Assembly (NCBI RefSeq): GCF_004770905.1
Contig: NZ_RQHT01000003.1
Location: 145,023 to 209,022 of the forward strand
Direction: 5' to 3'
From: Leptospira bandrabouensis
Lineage (GTDB): Bacteria > Spirochaetota > Leptospiria > Leptospirales > Leptospiraceae
DNA: 64,000 nt
Positions 56,717 to 64,000 of this stretch are shown here, piece by piece. Both the position numbers and the translations under genes were made by a program. Below the pieces are notes generated by a model that was not told the DNA's origin, made no database searches, and saw only the letters and a list, made by a program, of their open reading frames with translations. How positions within the stretch are numbered: position 1 is the first letter of the stretch; every line of letters begins with the position of its first letter.

Positions 56717-57913
56717 TTGAAAGCATTCTTTATATTTTTGTCAGTTCTGACATCCTTACTTGGATTTATCTATTATTATTCTACCTTTCGTTTGATTTCA
56801 GGACTTTCACTGAATGGACCGGTTGTGACTTTGATTTTGTTAGGGATTGGGATTCTTGTTTTACTGGTTCCTTTGACTTATGTTTTTAGTCGAACTTCGA
56901 AACGAGAAAAAACGCAGACTTTTTTTGCCTATCTCACCTTTACCAATTTTGGCTTTTTTTCCATTCTCTTTACCCTCGTTCTTCTAATGGATTTTTTACG
57001 TTGGGTGGACTTCGGGATCATCACAGATTATTCTCGAGTTTTATTTTCTAGTTTGGTGCAATTTGGATTTCCCTTAGATGGAGTTACCGAGGTAAAAAAC
57101 TTTAGTTTAGCTTTTTCCACTATCGTGGCAGCAACAGCACTCAGTTCCCTCGGATTTTTTAATGCTCACGTTCGTTTACAATACAAACGCGTGTTTGTCC
57201 CTATCAAAGACCTACACCCGGACTTAGAAGGTTTTAAAATTGTCCAAATCTCTGATGTACATATTGGTCCAACGATCAAAGGAAGGTTTTTGGAAAGAGT
57301 CGTAAAAAGGATCAACCTCCAAAAACCGGATGTTGTTGTGATCACAGGTGATCTAGTAGATGGTCCTGTGACAACTCTCAAACACCACTTGAAACCCTTA
57401 GGGAACATTCAATCAAAATATGGAACATTTTATGTAACTGGAAATCACGAATATTACTCAGGAGTTTTGTCCTGGCTTCCCGAGATACAAAAATTAGGTG
57501 TAAATATTCTACTCAACCAAAACCAAATACTCTCAGTGGGTAAATCCAAATTGCTTATGGCAGGTGTTACAGATCTATCTGCAGGAAAGATGATAAGGTC
57601 TCACCAGACAAATCCTAAAAAAGCAATGGAAGGAGGAGAAGATTGTGATTATAAGATATTACTCGCCCACCAACCAAATAGTATTTACGAAGCAAGTGAT
57701 GCCGGGTTCGACTTACAAATTTCGGGACATACTCATGGTGGTCAATTTTTCCCTGGGAATTTACTGATTTATTTTGCCCAAAAATTTGTCTCAGGATTAC
57801 ATAAATATAAGAACTCATTAATTTACGTTAGTCGAGGAACTGGGTATTGGGGTCCTCCTTTCCGCCTCGGAGCTCCTTCAGAAATTTCTATTTTGGTATT
57901 AAAAAATACATAA
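56717..57913 (+). CDS. Membrane-anchored metallophosphoesterase (YaeI-like)
   Basis: This 398-residue protein has four hydrophobic segments in the first 160 residues (for example ILVLLVPLTYVF) and then a calcineurin-like phosphoesterase domain facing either cytoplasm or periplasm. Metal motifs in order are SDVHIGPT, GDLVDG, GNHEYYSG and SGHTHGGQFFPG. It begins with TTG at 56717, with AAGG nine bases upstream. Relatives hydrolyse lipid-linked or cyclic phosphodiesters; substrate unknown. Confidence 0.88.
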   Translation: MKAFFIFLSVLTSLLGFIYYYSTFRLISGLSLNGPVVTLILLGIGILVLLVPLTYVFSRTSKREKTQTFFAYLTFTNFGFFSILFTLVLLMDFLRWVDFGIITDYSRVLFSSLVQFGFPLDGVTEVKNFSLAFSTIVAATALSSLGFFNAHVRLQYKRVFVPIKDLHPDLEGFKIVQISDVHIGPTIKGRFLERVVKRINLQKPDVVVITGDLVDGPVTTLKHHLKPLGNIQSKYGTFYVTGNHEYYSGVLSWLPEIQKLGVNILLNQNQILSVGKSKLLMAGVTDLSAGKMIRSHQTNPKKAMEGGEDCDYKILLAHQPNSIYEASDAGFDLQISGHTHGGQFFPGNLLIYFAQKFVSGLHKYKNSLIYVSRGTGYWGPPFRLGAPSEISILVLKNT

Positions 57914-58052
57914 TTTTTTCTGAACCTGCTTTCGCCATAGGGAATCCTGAACGCCAATTACTTCCAATTCTTATATAAAAAATACTAAAATGGATGAAGT
58001 CTCTTAGGATTTTTTGGAATATTGTCCATATTCCAAGGTGGAAAAAAGGCAA

Positions 58053-59834
58053 ATGAATCAAATCTCACTCATCCGGAAATTGACTATTGCGATTGAAGCT
58101 CCTTTATACTTATTAATTTTTCCTTACTTTATCAATTTTTGTTTATTTGCTTCTAGTTTTGAAATAGATACTGTTATCAAACTTGGAATTTTAGGAACAC
58201 TGCTTTCTTTAGTTCCTTTGGTGATTGGCATTTTACTTCGAAACAAAAGACTTAAAGAATTATTGAACTTCACAAAAACTTCAGATCCAAATACACTCAC
58301 AGATTTAAAAAAGAGACTATTGGAACATCCGCATTGGGAAGGTAGGGTGATTCTCATTCGGTGGACCGTTTCCATTTTTGGATTTTCTATATTGGCGGTT
58401 ACTTTCCTTGGTCTTCCTTGGAAGGAGGTTTTCGCCTTACCGTATGCCTGTGTTATGCTTTCGCCTATTATCTATTTAGCTTTTTATTTTCAAACAGAAG
58501 TTTATTTGAGTTCAGTTCTAAAAGCAAAAGAATTATCAGCAGTTTTTTTAGATGAAACAAAAATTAGAATTTTTGGAGTTTTTAAGAGAAACTTATTTAC
58601 CATGATTGCGGTGGCACTTTTGCCAATGTTGACATTTGGTTATTATTTATTTCTAATTTTATTTACAGAATTCAGATCACAATACTGGTTTTATCAGATG
58701 CCCATCGTTTTTATCATGATGGTAGTAATTATTATTTATGCCGCTTACGTGGGAAGTAAATCCTTAAAGGAAGATATTGATAATTTAAACAATTCTATTG
58801 AAAAATTATCCAAGGGAGAGTTGTCTGAGACAATTCCTCAGCTTTCTGCAACAAACCTAAGTCATACGATTACAAAATTAAATTTATTTATGGAGTCGTT
58901 ACGCCAATACTTCAGGAAAGCTAAGGATGAGGCTTTCTCTCTTTTGGAAACATCCAAGGTAATATTGGATAAGGGTAACGTCATTGATTCGCAGGTTAGT
59001 TCAGAAAAAACCAAACTAGACTCTACATTTGAGTCGGTAAATCACATCAAAAATCTTTCCAGGGCAACTTATGAACGTGTTCTTTCTCAAAAAGAAAAAA
59101 CGAACTTTTTGGCAACGGAACTCACTCGAGTTACTAATGAGATGGCAGACCTTTCTGAAAAGGCAGAGGAGTTGGCTCAAAACACAGCACATTCGATTGG
59201 AACAGTGCAAATAGCAAAGGATGCCATTCAATCTGCTTTTGAAAAGGTAGAGGTAATGAACCAAATGAGTGAGAATATTAAAGCCACCATTTCTATCGTA
59301 GAAGATATTTCTGACCGTGTAAATTTGTTATCTCTCAATGCATCGATTGAAGCCGCAAGGGCAGGCACTATGGGGCGTGGTTTTGCTGTGGTGGCAGGAG
59401 AGGTTTCTCGCCTAGCAGATGAAACTGCAAAAAATATCGAAGAGATTAAACGAGTGGTAAAATTGTCGCAAGTGGCTTCAAAAGAGAGTTTGGAATCCAT
59501 GAAAGAAATCATTTCTACCAATGAAGATGTAAAATCTAAGTTTGAAGAAATTTCTAGAGTCGTCCAGATGTTTGGACATACCAGCGAAACCGGCTCTGAA
59601 AATGTAAAATCCTTAAATAAACTAGTGGGTGAGTTTCTACGAGATGCGGACCAAATCACCGAGGAAATGAAATTGCAAACTGGCTATACCGAAGACTCCA
59701 ATTCCAACTTACAGGAGTTATGGGAAAATCACTCTAAAATATCCACTACATTTAAAGAAATTTCGGAAGAGGCCAATCATCTAAAGGTAGTCTCAGATTC
59801 GATGGAAAAAATTGTTTCTAGGTTTCGGTTTTAG
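58053..59834 (+). CDS. Chemoreceptor with six predicted transmembrane helices
   Basis: This 593-residue chemoreceptor has a membrane domain of about six hydrophobic helices (residues about 10-245) and no extended periplasmic loop. A HAMP-like linker ([22 protein letters not shown]) and a cytoplasmic signalling coil follow. The tip motif is [20 protein letters not shown], followed by [17 protein letters not shown] chose ATG at 58053 (AAGG six bases upstream); a longer frame begins at 58014. Like the Aer-like receptor it has Arg instead of the usual Gln in the tip. Ligand unknown; membrane-embedded sensing is inferred. Confidence 0.9.
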   Translation: MNQISLIRKLTIAIEAPLYLLIFPYFINFCLFASSFEIDTVIKLGILGTLLSLVPLVIGILLRNKRLKELLNFTKTSDPNTLTDLKKRLLEHPHWEGRVILIRWTVSIFGFSILAVTFLGLPWKEVFALPYACVMLSPIIYLAFYFQTEVYLSSVLKAKELSAVFLDETKIRIFGVFKRNLFTMIAVALLPMLTFGYYLFLILFTEFRSQYWFYQMPIVFIMMVVIIIYAAYVGSKSLKEDIDNLNNSIEKLSKGELSETIPQLSATNLSHTITKLNLFMESLRQYFRKAKDEAFSLLETSKVILDKGNVIDSQVSSEKTKLDSTFESVNHIKNLSRATYERVLSQKEKTNFLATELTRVTNEMADLSEKAEELAQNTAHSIGTVQIAKDAIQSAFEKVEVMNQMSENIKATISIVEDISDRVNLLSLNASIEAARAGTMGRGFAVVAGEVSRLADETAKNIEEIKRVVKLSQVASKESLESMKEIISTNEDVKSKFEEISRVVQMFGHTSETGSENVKSLNKLVGEFLRDADQITEEMKLQTGYTEDSNSNLQELWENHSKISTTFKEISEEANHLKVVSDSMEKIVSRFRF

Positions 59835-59918
59835 TCTAAAAGAAAGAAAAAAACAAACATCGCAATTAGATTTGGTGTTATTATAGAAATTAAGATTTAG
59901 GTTTTTTTTTAGTAAAGC

Positions 59919-59975
59919 TGATTCTCATTCTGCAAACAGGACAGAATGAGAATCATTAGATTTTGATTATTATTT
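59919..59975 (+). terminator. Terminator after the six-helix chemoreceptor
   Basis: TGATTCTCATTCTG (59919-59932) and CAGAATGAGAATCA (59942-59955) form a perfect 14-base-pair stem with a 9-base loop. On the plus strand TTAGATTTTGATTATTATTTTTTT follows, which gives a long but broken U-tract. It ends the chemoreceptor transcript. A poly-T tract (59901-59910) lies upstream. It may also act for the minus-strand lipoprotein gene, but the U-tract is missing on that side. Confidence 0.8.
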
Positions 59976-60572
59976 TTTTAAATAACCTTTTTCTTTGATT
60001 TCAGCAAATACCGAACTGAGCATTTCTCTTCTTTGTTTATCAATTACTTCCGATGGATCAGCAAAAGGCATTACAAATAAAAGCAAAATTTGGCCAACTT
60101 CAGTTTTGTTCTCTTCCCTTTTCATTTCAGCAAGGACTTTCCCTTTTTTATCTTTTACAGCTAAGTTCATTGAAATGTGTGAGCCAGCGAAATAAGGTAA
60201 AATCCCAAGCGTAGGTAAAGAAATCCAAGCTGCTACTTTAGCAGAAAAAAAACCCCGATCTTCTATAACTTTGATATCAAAGATGTAGTCTGCGTCTGCT
60301 TGACTTCTGGTGTAAAAAACATCTTCACTTTCATTTAAAAGTTTTGCAGATTCATTTTGCCATCTTTGAGTTATAAAATCATTTGGATCATCAGGTTCTC
60401 CATTCACTGTCATTTGGTAATTGGCATTCACTTTTACCGCTAAATTTTTTGAAATACCAAATTTTTTGACAATAGGAGTTCCTTCGTATTCACCACTTCG
60501 AAAATTCAAACAATTGATTGTTAGTATTCCCAAAATTAATAATAGTAGGTTTTTGAAATAAGTTTTTGTCAT
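59970..60572 (-). CDS. Lipoprotein of unknown function
   Basis: This 200-residue lipoprotein starts MTKTYFKNLLLLILGILTINC, with Cys21 fitting the lipobox. The body has mixed beta strands (KKFGISKNLAVKVNANYQ, then YIFDIKVIEDRG) and a conserved-looking ISLPTLGILPYFAGSHISMNL strand (paraphrased). The ATG at 60572 has AGGA seven bases upstream; a longer frame starts at 60596. It lies 27 bases after another lipoprotein gene on the same strand, so the pair may be cotranscribed. Confidence 0.78.
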   Translation of the reverse strand: MTKTYFKNLLLLILGILTINCLNFRSGEYEGTPIVKKFGISKNLAVKVNANYQMTVNGEPDDPNDFITQRWQNESAKLLNESEDVFYTRSQADADYIFDIKVIEDRGFFSAKVAAWISLPTLGILPYFAGSHISMNLAVKDKKGKVLAEMKREENKTEVGQILLLFVMPFADPSEVIDKQRREMLSSVFAEIKEKGYLKK

Positions 60573-60599
60573 TAGTTTTCCTGATTGAATATACAAAGT

Positions 60600-61433
60600 T
60601 TATTTTTTAAACTTACTAAGTTTTTTATCTGCTACTTCTTTCCAGTAGGAGTTTGGATTTGCTTTACTCACACCTTCCAAAAAAACAAACTCATCAAAAC
60701 CAGGTCTACGTAAGTCTGGATAATAGTATCTGTCTTTTAGTAATTCTGACTTTGAGTTTAGGATGTAACCATTGTCTTTTTCTAATACAAATTTCTTTTT
60801 TTTGGACATACCGATTAATTCATCTAATGTTGCGGAAAGTGCAAATGGATCTTCAGAAGTAGTTTCCTTTATTACACCTTTAAATAATCCTAAATATTGA
60901 ATTTCACCTGGTTTTGCTTTGAAATTCATAACTTTAGCTGTATCTTCTGGATCAAAATCAATGTATACATTGTCACATTTTTGTTGGGATGTTGGAATTC
61001 CGTTAACAAATACAATTGTGGTACGGCAGAAAACATAACCAGCTGTTGAAACTGTATAAGAATTCCCATCCACAGGAACAACACGGGAAATGTAGGAAAT
61101 CACTTGTAACTTTTTACCGTTATAAATTTTTTCTTTCTCTGTTTCTTCCACTAAGACATCTGCTGGATCTGGAATTCTTTTTTTTGCATTTTCCTGACTA
61201 TTTGCATCCAACTTTACAATGTGGTCTCCAAAAGTCTGACCAAATTGGTATTGGTTTTCAGTTCCTAATAGACCAGGTGGATATTCTAAGTAGATTCCAT
61301 ATCCGACCAAACCTACTGATTTGATTTCTTCTTTGGATTTGGGAGACTCTAATCTGTAGACAGAAGACTTACATGCGGTTACAAACGAGAATAGGGAAAG
61401 TAATATAATCCCTGTGATGCGAAATTTGTTCAT
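60600..61433 (-). CDS. Lipoprotein of unknown function, partner of the previous gene
   Basis: This 277-residue lipoprotein starts MNKFRITGIILLSLFSFVTAC, Cys21 in the lipobox. The body has charged beta-rich segments and a stretch YLGLFKGVIKETTSEDPFA (about residues 183-200). I chose ATG at 61433, with AAAGGAAA upstream; a longer frame starts at 61484. No known domain. Its only association is with the lipoprotein gene directly downstream. Confidence 0.75.
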   Translation of the reverse strand: MNKFRITGIILLSLFSFVTACKSSVYRLESPKSKEEIKSVGLVGYGIYLEYPPGLLGTENQYQFGQTFGDHIVKLDANSQENAKKRIPDPADVLVEETEKEKIYNGKKLQVISYISRVVPVDGNSYTVSTAGYVFCRTTIVFVNGIPTSQQKCDNVYIDFDPEDTAKVMNFKAKPGEIQYLGLFKGVIKETTSEDPFALSATLDELIGMSKKKKFVLEKDNGYILNSKSELLKDRYYYPDLRRPGFDEFVFLEGVSKANPNSYWKEVADKKLSKFKK

Positions 61434-62022
61434 TTTAGTTTCCTTTGTTTTTGCATAAGCTGAATGGTTTTGAGAATTTGGCAAGTAAAACGGTTTGGTA
61501 GATTCGAAAATTCAGAAATTTCATTGATCCTAATAATATGTACCGCTGGCTACTGGCTGAGGTTTAAATTCTCTGATTCAGGGAACTTAACTTGGCGAAG
61601 TTTTTTGAATATGATTTGGCCTTAAATCCGCAGGACTTTCGGTTTGTTTGGTGATTTGTGTTTAATATTTGCATGTTTTTATTTGGTTGATTGTTCTACT
61701 TTCTAAAATCAATTAATAAACGTTAGGTTGTTTGTTGATTCTTTCAAAAAGCATATTAAGTGTTTATTTATTTTTCGAGTAGAGTGTTGCTTTTGGAAGG
61801 GGAACCGAAAATTTGAATCTATTTCTCTTCACCTAAGTAAGTTCCATTATCAGTCAATCTTTTATTTACAAACGAACCTGAAAAGTACATTGTTCTTTTT
61901 GGTAGTACTGTGAAATGCTATTAGATTATTTAGTGTATTAATAAATACTGAGATACAAAAAAATACTTTCATTTCATTCTAAGTTTTTGTTTTCTCATAA
62001 ATCAAAAGACAACGTACAAAGT
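61434..62022. other. 589-base AT-rich divergent intergenic region
   Basis: This region lies between the lipoprotein gene (minus) and the Cache chemoreceptor (plus). I see no coding frame of merit: a 61-codon frame at 61728-61913 has a rare composition and no ribosome site. No strong inverted repeat or FNR-type box was found. It probably holds the two promoters. Confidence 0.55.
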
Positions 62023-63783
62023 ATGATAAAACAAACTCTTCATAAACTATATTCTCTTAGCATCCGTACTCAGTTGATGATTTTCATCTTCTTGGTTCTC
62101 AACTTAGTACTAGGCCCAGTTTTTTATCTCGTCTACCAATCTGCTAAGACCCAAATTGTAAATCTCGGTGGAGAGTTGTTTAAAACTTTGGCAACTGATT
62201 CAGTTGCTGTGATCGATTTGTTAAATGAAGATGTAAAGGCCGGAAAAATAAGTTTAGCAGATGCTCAAGAAATGGCAAGGGTCTATATTCTGGGACCTAA
62301 AGGTTCCGATGGTGTTCGCGACTTGTCCAAAGGCAAAATGTCTGCCAAATTGGACATGCGGGTTTGGGCCTCTCGTCCGAATGGTGTTTTTACGATGAAC
62401 CCCTTTAACATTGAAGGTGTAAATCTTTGGGATTACCAAGTAGATGGAAAATTTACAGTCCGAGACACTTGGTCCAATAAGGAAAGAACTGGGAGAATCG
62501 TGTATGAACTATGGCAGGAAGGTGAGGAGCCAACTCATTCTTGGATTGCTTATCAGATTTATTACGAACCTTGGGATTGGATTGTTGGTTCTGGCGGGAG
62601 AGAGGCGATTTTTTATGAAGAGCGCCTAAAATCCCTTTCTTACTTATTTCTTTTGGGAGCTATATTTGCTTCTGTCATTTCCTTAGTTTTCTCTTATTTT
62701 TTTGCAGCTATTTTTGCAAGAAAGATCAATCACGTGAAGTCACTTATTGGGAAAGCGAGAGAAGGAGATTTAACTTCCAAGTCTAATCATCTATATAAAG
62801 ATGAAATTGGATCACTGCTTACTGATTTTGATCAAATGACAAATAGTTTGCGAACAATGATTCAGGTTGTTTCACAATCTTCCAATGAAGTTCTGCAATC
62901 AGCGGATAAGCTTATCGAAAGTGCCAATGGTTCTGCCAATGTAGCTGCTACGATATCAGAATCGATGACTACTGTGCGAAGCAATTCAAATACCCAATTG
63001 GAAGCTTTTTCTGAAAATAAATCGGCAGTAGAAGAAAATACCCTTGCGATTGCAAAAATTGCTGAAGCAACTTATGTGGTTTCGGAATTGTCTAATGGTG
63101 TTTTGGAAAAAGTAGAAGAAGGCCAAGGCATTGTTAAGAAAACAATTCATCAAATGGAGATTATTAATTCCTCAGTGAATGGAATTTCTTCGAGTATCAA
63201 TACTCTCGGTGCAAATTCGAAAGCAATTGGACAAATTGTGGAAACGATCAATCAGATCGCAAGCCAAACAAACTTACTTGCTCTTAATGCAGCAATCGAA
63301 GCTGCACGGGCAGGGGAGGAAGGTAAAGGATTTGCCGTTGTTGCCGATGAAGTTAGAAAATTAGCAGAAAGGTCTGAAAGAGCCACTAAACAAATTTCTG
63401 TGATCATTGATGAAATCCAGAAGAACACACTTGAATCCATTCAAATGATGGAAAAAGGGAATCAAGACGTAGGAGTTGGAGTTGAGATGGTGAATGTAGT
63501 GGGAAATACCTTCCAATCTATTATTTCTGCCATTAAAAAAGTTAATGATGAAATTCATGGTGTTTCTTCAACTACAGAAGAAATATCGGCTAGTACAGAA
63601 GAGCTTAACGCAAACACAGTTCAATTGATTGAGCTAACTAACATGATCAATGAAAACACAAAAGAAGTTTCTGTTTCTTCGGATTCTCAGTTATCTGAAG
63701 TGTCCGCTGTTAAAGAAGCAGCGAATCGACTGAGTGAACTTGCAAAAACTTTAAACCAAGAAATCAAAAAGTTTAAAATTTAA
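62023..63783 (+). CDS. Cache-domain methyl-accepting chemotaxis protein
   Basis: This 586-residue chemoreceptor has a first transmembrane helix (about residues 20-42) and a periplasmic sCache-like sensor (about 45-200). The sensor contains the typical WDWIVGSGG strand end. A second transmembrane helix (about 210-236), a HAMP domain (about 237-290) and a signalling coil follow. The tip is canonical: [17 protein letters not shown], then [19 protein letters not shown] chose ATG at 62023 (MIKQTLHKL). A TTG start at 61987 is possible but has no ribosome site. It probably senses a small organic acid or similar nutrient. Confidence 0.9.
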   Translation: MIKQTLHKLYSLSIRTQLMIFIFLVLNLVLGPVFYLVYQSAKTQIVNLGGELFKTLATDSVAVIDLLNEDVKAGKISLADAQEMARVYILGPKGSDGVRDLSKGKMSAKLDMRVWASRPNGVFTMNPFNIEGVNLWDYQVDGKFTVRDTWSNKERTGRIVYELWQEGEEPTHSWIAYQIYYEPWDWIVGSGGREAIFYEERLKSLSYLFLLGAIFASVISLVFSYFFAAIFARKINHVKSLIGKAREGDLTSKSNHLYKDEIGSLLTDFDQMTNSLRTMIQVVSQSSNEVLQSADKLIESANGSANVAATISESMTTVRSNSNTQLEAFSENKSAVEENTLAIAKIAEATYVVSELSNGVLEKVEEGQGIVKKTIHQMEIINSSVNGISSSINTLGANSKAIGQIVETINQIASQTNLLALNAAIEAARAGEEGKGFAVVADEVRKLAERSERATKQISVIIDEIQKNTLESIQMMEKGNQDVGVGVEMVNVVGNTFQSIISAIKKVNDEIHGVSSTTEEISASTEELNANTVQLIELTNMINENTKEVSVSSDSQLSEVSAVKEAANRLSELAKTLNQEIKKFKI

Positions 63784-63866
63784 TCAGATACCTTTTTTTT
63801 CAAAATGGTATCTATGATTTATAAAGATATTTTATCTCAATTTTTCTTTGGATACTTAAGGATATA

Positions 63867-63959
63867 ACTCTTGTAAAGTGGCAGCTAACTTCGAAAAGTA
63901 GACTCTCTCTTTGTAATTACGACAAAGAGTTGATGCCGAGGGGAGGTCACTTAGAGGGT
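63867..63959 (+). ncRNA. Unassigned structured RNA candidate (three-way junction)
   Basis: Hand pairing gives ACUCUU (63867-63872) with GAGGGU (63954-63959). AAGUG (63876-63880) pairs with CACUU (63948-63952), and GCA (63881-63883) with UGC (63934-63936). Inside these a bulged hairpin lies at about 63885-63902 (CUA-A-CUU closed by AAG-UAG), and a perfect 8-base-pair hairpin at 63907-63914/63922-63929 (CUCUUUGU/ACAAAGAG). The 11-base CGAGGGGAGGU (63937-63947) stays unpaired. It could be a riboswitch-like leader of a gene beyond the window. I could not fit it to a riboswitch family I know. Confidence 0.4.
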
Positions 63960-64000
63960 AAGATCACCGATTTTTCATTGATAAAAAAAGAGTAAAAAGT

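Noticed and set aside
61735..61747. FNR-type box (TTGATTCTTTCAA) upstream of the Cache chemoreceptor
   Set aside because: The inner spacing is 5 instead of 6 bases between TTGA and TCAA, which does not fit FNR-family sites.
61728..61913. 61-codon frame in the gap before the last chemoreceptor
   Set aside because: It has no ribosome site, an odd composition rich in Phe, His and Cys, and no motif.
63867..63959. Lysine or c-di-AMP riboswitch at the right edge
   Set aside because: Some short motifs (CAGCTAAC, AAAGTAGA, GCCGAGG) recall these families, but the junction and the expected second half are missing, so I left it unassigned.

Overview
The window looks like a chromosomal segment of a spirochaete of the genus Leptospira, most likely one of the free-living (saprophytic) species. 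The basis is indirect: AT-rich coding DNA, many spirochaetal-type lipoproteins, LL-diaminopimelate aminotransferase (DapL), three chemoreceptors, 7TM-DISM receptors, SpoIIE-type phosphatases, a bactofilin and a menaquinone-type UbiA/UbiX pair. No rRNA, tRNA, CRISPR array, transposase or prophage module was seen. Species cannot be fixed without a database search.

Region 1 to 15 kb is mostly plus-strand housekeeping: a small helix-turn-helix protein, a LOG-family protein, ribosomal protein bL28, endonuclease III, UbiA and UbiX, a hotdog thioesterase, pyrB, a DUF2203 protein, dapL, two exported proteins of unknown role, a PAS/Fis-like regulator with a very basic tail, rho, ribosomal protein bL31, a NifU-like/pentapeptide fusion, a STAS protein and a lipoprotein. 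Region 15 to 25 kb is a dense minus-strand run: lytic transglycosylase, citrate synthase, a 7TM-DISM/SpoIIE phosphatase, two methyltransferases, a MurG-like glycosyltransferase and a FapA (DUF342) protein. Region 25 to 31 kb holds two unknown proteins, a bactofilin, a PdxA-like enzyme, a membrane protein, a DegT-family aminotransferase and an unknown exported protein, all on the plus strand. Region 31 to 37 kb is the 2-oxoglutarate dehydrogenase operon in the order sucB-lpd-sucA with a strong terminator.

Region 37 to 47 kb is more accessory. It has a gamma-carbonic anhydrase, a structured non-coding stretch, a MORN-like lipoprotein, an Aer-like PAS chemoreceptor, a GAF-SpoIIE phosphatase, and a lipoprotein copper nitrite reductase fused to cytochrome c (nirK) followed by nirV-like and sco-like genes. 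An FNR/NnrR-type palindrome sits at exactly the class II activator distance from a -10 box in front of nirK. A second near-perfect palindrome of the same type lies upstream of the Aer-like receptor, suggesting a shared low-oxygen/nitrogen-oxide regulon. Region 47 to 54 kb contains a minus-strand cluster: an NDH-2-like flavoprotein, an ECF41-type sigma factor with its fused SnoaL-like domain, a hybrid 7TM-DISM histidine kinase, a metallo-beta-lactamase-fold hydrolase and a short-chain dehydrogenase. The promoter region of this cluster carries TGTCACA-N17-CGTC, the published ECF41 promoter signature.

Region 54 to 64 kb has an OmpA-like outer-membrane protein, malate:quinone oxidoreductase, a metallophosphoesterase, two more chemoreceptors and two lipoproteins. 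The last 150 bases can be folded into a three-way-junction RNA that I cannot assign to a known family. The strongest candidates for something undescribed are the ECF41/NDH-2/kinase cluster, the FNR-type link between denitrification and chemotaxis, the NifU-pentapeptide fusion, and the unassigned structured RNA at the right edge.
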